This document shows positions 1 to 9,014 of a stretch of DNA of 64,000 nucleotides, one piece after another (positions within the stretch are counted from its first letter, which is position 1; each line of letters opens with the position of its first letter). The translations under genes and the position numbers were made by a program. The stretch spans positions 591,501 through 655,500 of the forward strand of contig JACVTC010000081.1 in assembly GCA_016946835.1 (NCBI GenBank), read 5' to 3'. The stretch is from Neocallimastix lanati (nom. inval.) (lineage: Eukaryota; Neocallimastigomycota; Neocallimastigomycetes; Neocallimastigales; Neocallimastigaceae). The notes under the pieces are model-generated. The model searched no databases. It was not told the origin of the DNA and was given only the letters and a program-made list of their open reading frames with translations.

Positions 1-2
1 CA

Positions 3-2657
3 CCACAATTTTCTGGGGAAGACAATCTAGATCATAGCCATCACAATGACAAATCTTCTGAAAATAAATATAACGGAAATTTCAAGAAAAATAACAAAAA
101 TTTGGGACCTTCTTCAAAGAAATTACCTACTGGACTTAATGAACAAATTCATAAAAATTCAAATAACGAACATTTACCCAAAAAAGACAAAGGTAAAAGC
201 CCAGCAACTGAGGATCAAAATGATACCAATTTTTCTAATAATATCGGTAAGGACATTCCTACAAAAATTCAAGAAGAAGAGGACCAAAATGTCAAAAATC
301 AAGATAATTTCAAAAATTCATCTGATGAAAATTTTTCTGATAATAAAAATTTTTCAAAAAATGAAGAAAATTCAATAAACAAAGACAAAAATTTAAATGA
401 AACCTTATCAAATAATAATTTTAATCATGAGAAAAATTTTTCTGGAAATTCAAATAATAATAAAGTTAGAATTTCTAAAACTCAAAATAATAATGAAATT
501 TTTGATGAAGAAAAATTTTTTGATATTAATGACGAAACCTTAATTAATATGAAATTTAATAATCAAGAAAAAGTCAATGAACAAACCAATATGTCTTCTA
601 ATAAATCTAATATAATTATAGATAATTATAATAAAAATTTTTCTGAAACAAATATTAAAAATAATATATCTACCAGTACTACTAACAATATATTGCAATC
701 AAAAAATTTATCAAACTCAAATTATTATAATTTTCCTTCTTCTTCTCAAGGAAACACTATGTTTAATAGTAATAATATTATCTCTTCTTACATTGACAAA
801 AAGTTCCCTTTTAACGGCAGAAGAAGTGTTAAAGAATTACACATAGATAACCAAAATTCTTTTAATACTAATCCTTTCAAGAGAATTAATTTACCTCATC
901 ATAGGAGTAACTTTCATTTCAAAAATAATAAAAATTTTGAAAATGGAAATATCGATTATTTATTTTCAAATAATCAATATATAATTAAGAAAAATAATTT
1001 TTTACATGATAAAAATCATTTTAATTTTAATTTTCATAAAAGGTCACTTTCAGACGATTTAACACCTTCCCAATCGCAAAAATTTCGTAGATCAAACTTT
1101 AATTCTAAAATTATTGCTTCCTTGGAATATTTTGTGCCACAATCATTTTTCCAAGCCACAAATTGCATAGACCATGTTCTATGGGAAAAAGCTATGGATA
1201 ATGAACTTGATAATCTTTACACCAATAAAATTATGACTTTTGTTAATACTATTCCAGATGGTAAGAAACCTATTCCTTCCAAATGGGTTTACGCTCTTAA
1301 AACCGATGGCCTTGGACATGTAATTAAACATAAAGCCCGCTTTGTTGCTAAAGGCTTTATTCAAAAATATGGTATTGATTACGAAATGACTTTCTCACCT
1401 ACTTTAAATATTGATTGTCTTAAGCTTCTTATCGCTCTCGCTGCTAAATTTAAATGGGATATTCTACAATTAGATATCAAAGCTGCGTATCTCAACGCGA
1501 ATTTAGACAAGGACATTTACGTTAAAATTCCCCCTGGAGATCCTAACTTTGGGAGGGGATATTGGAAACTAAACAAAGCACTGTACGGTTTAAAACAATC
1601 TGGCCGACAGTGGTATAAAACTATTTCAAAATTTTTAATAGAACAAGGAATGGAGCAACTAAAATCCGAAAGTTGTGTTTTTAAGAAAGTTATTAACAGA
1701 AAATTAGTTTGTATAATAGGCTTATATGTAGATGATATGATTGTTACTGGCGAAAAGGAAGAAATTAACAAAATTTTCAATAAAATTAAAAATAAATTTA
1801 AAATCTCAAAATCTGGACCGATTGACTACTTATTAGGAATTAAAGTCGAAAATAATAATAAAACATATTCATTATCACAAACTCAATTTATAAACAATAT
1901 TCTAAAAAAATTTAATATTAACAACCAAAGAGTAAGAAGAACACCATGTGTTGGTGACAATACTAAATCTGAAAATAATCAACCATTCGACAAAACCAAA
2001 TATAAAAGTGCAATTGGTATGTTAATATATTTATCAAAATGTACCAGACCCGACATTGCATTTTCAGTTAATAAAGCCGCTAGAAATTCAGAAAATCCAA
2101 CAGTATCTGACTGGCACAAAGTTATAGCTATATTACAATATTTAAAAGACACTAAAAATTATAAAATTAAATATGATGGCACTGGTAACATTGTAGGTTA
2201 CACAGATTCAGACTTCGCTGGTGATGTTACTGACAGAAAATCAACGTCAGGTAATATTATCTTAATGGGAAATAATCCAATATCCTGGACTTCGAAAAAA
2301 CAGTCAGTTGTCGCCACATCAACAGCAGAAGCTGAATACATAAGTGCATCAGTATGTATAAAGAAATTATTAAGAATTAAAAATATCTTATATGAATTAT
2401 TCAAATTTAACAAACCACTAACATTATTCACTGATAATAATGCAAGTAAAATTTCAATGGAAAATGGGGAATTAAATCCAAAATTAAAACATATTTCAAT
2501 CAAATATCATTTTAATAAAGACAATATTGAGAAAAATTTAATTAAATTAAAATATATCAGTACCGATAAAATGCTAGCTGACACATTAACAAAATGCGTT
2601 AATGGAACTAAAATGACAACCTTTGCAAATCAAATTTTCATTACAAATGAAAACTGA
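3..2657 (+). CDS. Ty1/copia polyprotein, C-terminal part (linker, reverse transcriptase, RNase H); 5' partial
   Basis: The frame is open from base 3, so the gene continues left of the window; the first in-frame TTG at 102 is not a real start. About 350 codons of Asn/Lys/Ser-rich linker precede the reverse transcriptase. RT features include PSKWVYALK (about 1276-1302), KARFVAKGF, LDIKAAYLNA, KALYGLKQSGRQW and the catalytic YVDD at 1725-1736. RNase H begins near YTDSDFAGD (2199) and has KSTSG, STAEAEY, FTDNNAS and a terminal LADTLTK. No stops interrupt it, so the RT/RNase H part looks intact, unlike the other copia copies here. A polypurine tract follows the stop directly. In the family this protein copies the element RNA into cDNA inside virus-like particles. 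The gag, protease and integrase parts lie outside the window. Confidence 0.93.
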   Translation, partial: PQFSGEDNLDHSHHNDKSSENKYNGNFKKNNKNLGPSSKKLPTGLNEQIHKNSNNEHLPKKDKGKSPATEDQNDTNFSNNIGKDIPTKIQEEEDQNVKNQDNFKNSSDENFSDNKNFSKNEENSINKDKNLNETLSNNNFNHEKNFSGNSNNNKVRISKTQNNNEIFDEEKFFDINDETLINMKFNNQEKVNEQTNMSSNKSNIIIDNYNKNFSETNIKNNISTSTTNNILQSKNLSNSNYYNFPSSSQGNTMFNSNNIISSYIDKKFPFNGRRSVKELHIDNQNSFNTNPFKRINLPHHRSNFHFKNNKNFENGNIDYLFSNNQYIIKKNNFLHDKNHFNFNFHKRSLSDDLTPSQSQKFRRSNFNSKIIASLEYFVPQSFFQATNCIDHVLWEKAMDNELDNLYTNKIMTFVNTIPDGKKPIPSKWVYALKTDGLGHVIKHKARFVAKGFIQKYGIDYEMTFSPTLNIDCLKLLIALAAKFKWDILQLDIKAAYLNANLDKDIYVKIPPGDPNFGRGYWKLNKALYGLKQSGRQWYKTISKFLIEQGMEQLKSESCVFKKVINRKLVCIIGLYVDDMIVTGEKEEINKIFNKIKNKFKISKSGPIDYLLGIKVENNNKTYSLSQTQFINNILKKFNINNQRVRRTPCVGDNTKSENNQPFDKTKYKSAIGMLIYLSKCTRPDIAFSVNKAARNSENPTVSDWHKVIAILQYLKDTKNYKIKYDGTGNIVGYTDSDFAGDVTDRKSTSGNIILMGNNPISWTSKKQSVVATSTAEAEYISASVCIKKLLRIKNILYELFKFNKPLTLFTDNNASKISMENGELNPKLKHISIKYHFNKDNIEKNLIKLKYISTDKMLADTLTKCVNGTKMTTFANQIFITNEN

Positions 2658-2660
2658 TTT

Positions 2661-2669
2661 GAGGGGGAG
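2661..2669 (+). promoter_or_regulatory. Polypurine tract of the left copia element
   Basis: GAGGGGGAG lies just after the pol stop codon and directly before the TGTTA start of the 3' LTR. This is the expected primer site for plus-strand synthesis. Nearly the same tract (GAGGGGGAA) precedes the 3' LTRs at 5509 and 30127. Confidence 0.8.
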
Positions 2670-3441
2670 TGTTAAAGTATTAAATAATATAAATAAATAA
2701 ACTTAACAATTTAAGTTTATAATTAAATAATAGAAAATATAAATCATAAATATTTATGTAAAAACTAAACTTAAAATGTAAATTAACATTATTTATGTTA
2801 ATACATAATTAAATGTAAATCATTAAATTTATCATGCGCATGTAAATAATCTCTTTATTCTTGTTTATTCACGTGAAATAATAATATAGTTTATATAAAA
2901 ATATTTGTTTATTCTTTAGACGAAAAGTCATCCAGTTCTTATCCTGGGTTGTTAAGTCGTTGGCTTATCATACCAAAGGTCTCTGGATCGACCCCCACAA
3001 GTATCATATCTTCACGATTTTTCCCTTTGGGTTTTGCGTGAAAGGTTAGGGGTTAAACGATACTCAGGTAGGTATACTTTCTAAGTTTTCTATATTTCTA
3101 ACACTATTAGAATCCCATTGCGTAAGCCTTGTCTGAGAGGATTTACAGTGTCCAGCTCCTCTGGGATGGCAAGGACGCCACCTATAGTTGGCTCTGCTTT
3201 CCCTCGAGGATCGCGTAGGGTGCTTCTATATGGAGTTTCTTTGCTTATGGGGAGTTGAGAGCGTCGACGCCGTACCGGTATGGCAGTTAATCATACACCC
3301 ATATTACTATATGGGGAAGACCAAAGTCTTCAGTCTATAAAAAAAAAAAAATCTTTAGACGAAAATTCGCGACTTTCGTCAATATAATATTTTATAATAA
3401 ATAAATAAATGTATGAATAATTAATAATTAAATAAATTTCT

Positions 3442-3473
<32 letters not shown>

Positions 3474-3792
3474 TGTTGACTGCACTCATAATTTAACTAT
3501 ATATTTAATTTATTTATTTATAGTATTTATTTATATTTATGTGTATTTATTTATTTATATTTAATGATTACTTAAATGTATTATGATCTATCGTCTTGTA
3601 TAAATCTATGTTAATTATCTTTTAATATTTATTTAATTAATTTTTAATTTATTCTATGTTATGGAAAACGCATGTAGTAACATGTGACTTTATTACTTAT
3701 TTAAAGCTGAAAGATAGATCATACACTTATTTCCCTTGTATACCATATTCCATTAGGAATATTATTAGAGATCTAAATTTAATAAAGCTAAC

Positions 3793-3793
<1 letters not shown>
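2670..3793 (+). repeat. 3' LTR of the left copia element, interrupted by a SINE-like insert
   Basis: The LTR starts TGTTA right after the polypurine tract and ends TAACA at 3793, giving TG...CA ends with 5-bp terminal inverted repeats. Removing the insert and one target duplication leaves about 685 bp. A TATA-like TTATATAAAA lies at 2891. The right boundary fits because homology to the CBM1-gene flank at about 48720 onward resumes exactly at 3794, inside a (TAA)n tract. The element therefore inserted into that microsatellite. The partner 5' LTR is off the left edge. Confidence 0.75.
2927..3351 (+). mobile_element. SINE-like retroposed insert with polyA tail and 14-bp target duplication
   Basis: A 425-bp block, clearly richer in G and C than its surroundings, ends in about a dozen A and is flanked by perfect direct repeats TCTTTAGACGAAAA (2913-2926 and 3352-3365). 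That is the signature of LINE-type target-primed insertion. GGATCGACCCC (2985-2995) resembles a pol III B box and TTGTTAAGTCGTTGG (2949-2963) a degenerate A box at about the right spacing, so a tRNA-derived SINE is plausible. A retroposed copy of another structured RNA is possible. No reading frame of note was found. Confidence 0.72.
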
Positions 3794-3835
<42 letters not shown>

Positions 3836-4807
3836 TTTATATATATCAATAAATAAATACAAAATGTAAATATTAAAAAATGTATACGTTCAACAAATTA
3901 AAATTACATTATAATACTTAATAGTTATACTTTAAATTTTAAATAAATAAATAAATAAATAAATAATTAATTAATTAATTAATTAATATTTTTAATAACA
4001 AAGTTTCTCCCAAAAAGCTTGGAATAATAGTAAAAGCAGTTGTTATCATCAACAATAGTAAAATTTGTATCAAAAATTCAAAATAAATTAAAGGTAAAAA
4101 AAAAAAAAATGGATAGAATTAATAAAATTAATAAAATTAATAGTAAAAATAAATAAATAAATGTAATAAATACATAAATTAAAAAAAATAAATAAATAAA
4201 TTAAAAGAATAAATACATAAATTAAAAGAATAAATAAATAAATAAATTAAAATTTCATATTAATTCTAATATAATAATTTATCTTTTTCTTTATTTTTTT
4301 TTTTTCATTTTTTTCTATATATTTTTGTTTTTGTTTTTGTTTTTATCTTAAATTTTATATTTATACAAATTAAAGCATTTATTTTTTTATTTTCTATATA
4401 CAAATTAAAACTTTTTTATTTGTTTTCTTTTATTTACATATAACAAAAAAACTTAAGAAGAAAAGAAGAAAGAAGAAGATAAAAAATAAAATAAATAAAA
4501 TTATACTTTTATAACGATTTAAACTTTATGTATATTAAATATCCAACATCTTCATCTAAATTTAAATTTATATATGTATATAGATAAATGTATATATATG
4601 GATATAAATGTATATATATGTATATATATGGATTGATATGTTTTTTATTTGGTCTCTAAACCAATAACATAAATTTAAAGTAAAACAATTATAATTTATC
4701 TTTATTTTAGATTTATTTTGTGTTCTTTGAAATTCTACAACTTTTAATTCAAAACACACAATCATAAATAATAATAATTAATAGGTAACAATAATATAAT
4801 AATAAAT
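3794..4807. repeat. Orphan copy of the CBM1-gene upstream flank
   Basis: This stretch matches the DNA upstream of the CBM1 genes, best the copy at about 48720-49730, over nearly its whole length. Shared parts are the (TAA)n start, the AAAGCTTGGAATAATAG block, AAGAAGAAAAGAAG, and the TTTGGTCTCTAAACCAATAA block near 4650. No CBM1 gene adjoins it inside the window because the copia element was inserted at its left end. I infer a sixth duplicated unit whose gene lies further left or was lost. No gene is seen in it. Confidence 0.75.
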
Positions 4808-5035
4808 TGTTAAAAGTAGAAATTTATGATATAAAAATAAATGTTAAATTAGATTAAATTAATATGAATATACGAATCATATTATGTAATACATTAATTA
4901 AATAAATTAACATGTATCTAAATTTAGCCACAGTTCTTGTATAAATAGAACTGGTTTTACTTTAATTGTAAATCTGAGGTTAGTTATTAATACATAATAA
5001 ACATTTATCATAAAACCCATTTTTACCTTCTAAAA

Positions 5036-5049
5036 GATTAAGAGTCTCA
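5036..5049 (+). promoter_or_regulatory. Primer-binding site of the TRIM element
   Basis: GATTAAGAGTCTCA immediately follows the 5' LTR. Its reverse complement TGAGACTCTTAATC matches the anticodon arm of eukaryotic tRNA-Lys(CUU) as I know it, suggesting priming by a cleaved half-tRNA. The following AGACTCTAATC can fold back on the site. Confidence 0.65.
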
Positions 5050-5508
5050 AGACTCTAATCAACTGAGCGAAAGAAGCTGACAAGTAATAGAAGATTTCAA
5101 AATGGTAATTACAAAAGACTCTTAATCAAAAAATATAAAGAAGTGAAATCTATATTACAACAGCTATAATAGCCGGAATTTTAGAAGAACTACTAGCCTT
5201 CATAACTAGCTCAATGATTACAAAAAGGAAAGGACATTACCCCCACATAAAATAAATGTGAAATTAGTAAGACCGAACAAGAATGTCACCTCTAAAATAA
5301 TATGGTTAATGCTAATCCACAAAACATATAAATTATGGTTATTGCTAAACCAAAAAGCAAATATAAATTATCAATGAAGGGACAAAAAATAAACTTGTAT
5401 GAAAAAATTCATCGTAGTCGGCATATATAATTTAAAACTAAATAAATTTAAACTTCTTTGAAGCAAACTAGATTTTTGTATAAACAGAAAATCAAGTTTG
5501 AGGGGGAA

Positions 5509-5736
5509 TGTTAAAAGTAGAAATTTATGATATAAAAATAAATGTTAAATTAGATTAAATTAATATGAATATACGAATCATATTATGTAATACATTAATT
5601 AAATAAATTAACATGTATCTAAATTTAGCCACAGTTCTTGTATAAATAGAACTGGTTTTACTTTAATTGTAAATCTGAGGTTAGTTATTAATACATAATA
5701 AACATTTATCATAAAACCCATTTTTACCTTCTAAAA
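5509..5736 (+). repeat. 3' LTR of the TRIM element
   Basis: This is a direct repeat of 4808-5035 with no difference that I can see. It starts TGTTAAAAG after a polypurine tract and ends CTTCTAAAA, followed by the TAAAT duplication. Confidence 0.88.
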
Positions 5737-6189
5737 TAAATAATTAAATAATAAATAATAAATAATAAGTAATAATAAATAATAAATATTTAATAATAAA
5801 TAATAAATAATAAATAATAAATAATAAATAATAAATAATAAATAATAAATAATAAAAATTAAATAATAAATAATAAATAATAAATAATAAATAATAAAAT
5901 AAAAAAATAATAAATAATAAATAATAAATAATAAATAATTAATAATAAATAATAAATAATAAATATTTAATAATAAATAATAATTAATAAATAATAATAT
6001 AAAGAAATATTTATTAATAAATAATATTTAATAATAAATAATAAATAATAATAAAAAATGTATTTATTAATAAATATTTTATATTAAATAATAATAAATA
6101 ATTTTTAATTATTCAATATAAGTGACTTAATTGCTCATTAAATTAAAAATAAATAAATCAATAAAAGTTTTCAAAAAAAAAAAAAATAA
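5737..6189. repeat. (AAATAAT)n-type heptanucleotide tract and conserved flank block
   Basis: Low-complexity DNA with period 7 and interruptions, followed at about 6105-6175 by a block (ATTCAATATAAGTGACTTAA) that recurs at about 12545, 23465, 38510 and 50075 at the end of each duplicated unit. I see no gene. Confidence 0.7.
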
Positions 6190-6399
6190 AAATATTTTAC
6201 TTCATTGTACCAAGTTAAAAATGAATTAAATATTTCACTTGTAGATTAACAAAAGATGACCCATTCGTATCTGGAGTAATCATCCAGAATAGTCAGAAAA
6301 CAATTATTACCATAAAGTGAACTTTGTTTTAGTAAAACTATATACATGTGAACCCTTCCGAATGGTTCAGTAGCCCACCTTTCATTTACATGAGAAGGA

Positions 6400-6443
<44 letters not shown>

Positions 6444-7586
6444 GAAGTCACAGAAGGTATTATTGTAACATTTTAAAGTAACTGGATCATTAATGAAATT
6501 CTTTAAAATATTTTTATTATTAGTATTCGTTTATTTGAAAAATATTTTTTAATGAATTTAGATACTCTGTAACTCTAGAAACCTTAATTTCTGGGTGTTT
6601 TGAATTAATATAACTATTATTGTTTATATTTTTTGTTCCTGTTGTGATTTTTGTTATTTCCCTTTTTTTTTCATTGTAGTATTTATTAAATTTGCTGTTC
6701 GAGTTTGTCGGGTTTGTCGGGGGTTTTCAGTTAAAATATCATTCATTTGCGTCAGGATTATTCATATCACAAATATAGCAATATTTATCTTTTTCTTCCT
6801 TTCCTTTTCTGGTATTTCTCTCATGTTCTTGGTTATTGCTATCATATTTTTGAATTTTATTAACCTTATTTTGTTTTCCTTTGCCTTTAAATTTTCCAGC
6901 GTTGTCGATATCCATTGGGTCATCATGAGTTTCTTCTTTAGTAGTGTTTCCCCAATTACTAAAGTAACTCCATAATTTCAAATCTTCTTTTATTTTATTA
7001 TATAGACTATCAACTGTTATATCACTATTTAAGATAAAATTTGATTTATTGCTTGTTAGTAAAACACGTAATAAATATTTTACCTTTTCTTTTCTTCTTT
7101 GGGTGCTTTTGCCTCTTTCATATTACTGAAAATTTTAATCATTTTCTTACAGGCAGTTGGTATTTCTTATTCTGTTCTTATCTTTATTGTTGTGAGTTTA
7201 TTGATCTATTGAGTAAGGTCATTGGCTTCATTATTATATTCAGTTTTTAGAGATTCTATAATTGTTGAGGCTGCTTCAATGACTATGATATCCTCATGAA
7301 TTTTTGGAGTGATTGAATTTATTATAATTGGACGTACCTTTTTATTTTCTCATTTAGCTCTCATAATGGTCTCAATATTAGTTGAGTCATTGTCATATAA
7401 TTCTTGAACAACGTCCTATTCGAAATATTCTTCAAGCTCTAGTAGTTCAACATTTTTAATGGAATCATAGTAGATCCATTTAAAAATTTATTTCTGCTTA
7501 TAATATTTTCATTACTATTCATTGACATTTTTATATGTATGTTGGGAGCCACTAAGACTCCTAATCTGTTAATTATACTTTAGATT
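6190..7586 (-). pseudogene. Decayed copia element A: gag, zinc-knuckle region and integrase fragment
   Basis: Read on the minus strand, a gag start lies near 7528 (MSMNSNEN), and gag continues with several in-frame stops and shifts to an open stretch at 6981-6739. That stretch contains DPMDIDN, a Lys/Gly basic part and YCYICDMN, a partial zinc knuckle. Further on, a short integrase fragment is readable near 6240-6400. The protease motif present in copy B is deleted here. A polyT run of over 40 bases interrupts the integrase part. Upstream of gag at about 7552-7575 is a mutated primer-binding site followed by an LTR stub ending at 7586. It lies in the same position relative to the CBM1 gene as copy B, so it was duplicated with the segment. 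Confidence 0.8.
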
Positions 7587-8300
7587 TTATTTAATAATAT
7601 TTATTAATATATATATATATGAAAATTTTTACATTAGTTTTTTGACGACAATCCTAGTAAAGATGCATAGTAAATAATTGAACTAAGGACAAAGAAAACT
7701 AAAATACATGTTTTTTTAAAGTAGAAAGATAAATTCTTATTGGTTAAAAATCTAAAAAAAGAGTTAACCCCTAATAATTTATTTTACTATTCATCTTAGT
7801 AATAAACAGACTTTAAATCCAAAGATTTATTGAAAGATAGTTTTTCCATATTAATTCGTTGTTTTTTAACAATTCCATGAATAAATTTATTACAATTTAA
7901 TATATATATATATATATTTTACTTAAGACGTACTTTAATTTTTAAAATAATTTTTTCATGGTCAGGATTAAAACATTTCAGACCATCTCAGACTTCTTCG
8001 TATAGTCAACATTTCAAAATAAAAAATAAAGAATAAGGTCTTCACTGTAGTCTTTTCTTTCGAGATATTTTTATATATTGTATTTATTTTATGTATATTT
8101 GGAACCTAATAAATAAATAAATAAATAAATAAATAAACAAATAAATAAATAAATAAATAAATAAATAAAAATTAAAATTGTTAGTAAATAATTTTAATTG
8201 CAAAAAATTTTTATGGTTCTCTTTCGAAAAATACTTTTTCATATAATTATAACCATAACTTTATTTATTTACCAAAAAATAAAAAATTTCATTATAAATA
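7587..8300. repeat. Dispersed repeat, family also at 14690-15530 and 30475-30920
   Basis: Shared landmarks are ACATTAGTTTTTTGACGACA, AAGTAGAAAGATAAATTC and TCTTTCGAGATATTTTTATA. The first two copies belong to the same segmental duplication. The third diverges and carries a recognisable decayed coding fragment (see 30575-30714). A short (AAAT)n tract lies at about 8106-8168. No gene is seen here. Confidence 0.65.
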
Positions 8301-8961
8301 TAACATTATTGCACTATACATGAACGATTCATACATAAAGAAATATTAAATTCATAAAAAAGAAATAAATAGATAAAAAAAACAGTAAATTGAACAATTA
8401 AAATAAAGTAAATTAAAATAAATGTAATAAATAAGGACAATTATTAGAAATAAAAATAAATTTTATAATTATTCTAATATTATTAAAGAAAAAAAAAATA
8501 AAAAAAAAAAATAAACAATAAAATAAAAATAATATAAAAAAAAAAAATTAACACACTATTATACATATATTAATAAATTTATTATAATTATTTTTTTGTA
8601 TTTTTTAAAATCTGAATTAAAATTAAATATATATATATTTATTTTATTAATTATTTATATCATTTTTTAATTTTTTAATTTATTATAAAAAATTTATATA
8701 TTATTTTACATCAAGTAAAATAATATTAAATACATTTATATATAACATATATAATTATAATGAATATTATTTTTAATGAGGTTTTTTAAAATAAAAAAAA
8801 ATAATTTTTATTTTAAAATTTAACCTTTTCTCAAAATTAGTATAATTTTTTTTTTTATTGTTAATACTTATTTCGATTATTATTATTTTTTCTTTTATAT
8901 ATTTTATTTTTTTTCCCTTTGTATTAATTTAATTTAATAATATTTCTTTTCTTTCTTAGTT

Positions 8962-9001
<40 letters not shown>

Positions 9002-9014
9002 ATTTTGTAAATTT
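8301..9014. other. Shared 3' flank of CBM1 gene 1, AT-rich
   Basis: The conserved left boundary contains GATTCATACATAAAGAAATA (about 8328). The stretch is then almost pure A/T and ends in a run of about 38 T at 8960-8997. On the gene strand this run is a polyA tract just after the stop codon. Matching flanks lie left of the other four CBM1 genes. No gene is seen. Confidence 0.7.

Larger units (their letters stand above)
4808..5736 (+). mobile_element. TRIM-type non-autonomous LTR element, complete
   Basis: Two 228-bp LTRs (4808-5035 and 5509-5736) appear identical by eye and flank only 473 bp of internal sequence with no coding capacity. A 5-bp target duplication TAAAT lies at 4803-4807 and 5737-5741. 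The paralogous flank near 12240 shows the uninterrupted site. The 5' LTR is followed at 5036 by GATTAAGAGTCTCA, the same primer-binding site as the full copia element, and the 3' LTR is preceded by GAGGGGGAA. Identical LTRs imply very recent insertion. Mobilisation by a related autonomous copia element is inferred. Confidence 0.88.

Noticed and set aside
102-104. Start codon for the left copia frame
   Set aside because: It is a TTG, and the frame is open up to the window edge, so this is not a start but an interior position.
2945-3000. A functional tRNA gene
   Set aside because: The A and B boxes are degenerate, the T-stem does not pair, and the block is part of a polyA-tailed insert with target duplications.
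4568-4765. 65-codon minus-strand frame in the orphan flank
   Set aside because: The frame is mostly translation of a TATATA tract, and indels among the five paralogous flanks break it.
6401-6442. PolyT run as a transcription terminator
   Set aside because: Long T and A runs occur throughout this genome inside and outside genes, so a run alone carries no signal; this one interrupts a dead integrase fragment.
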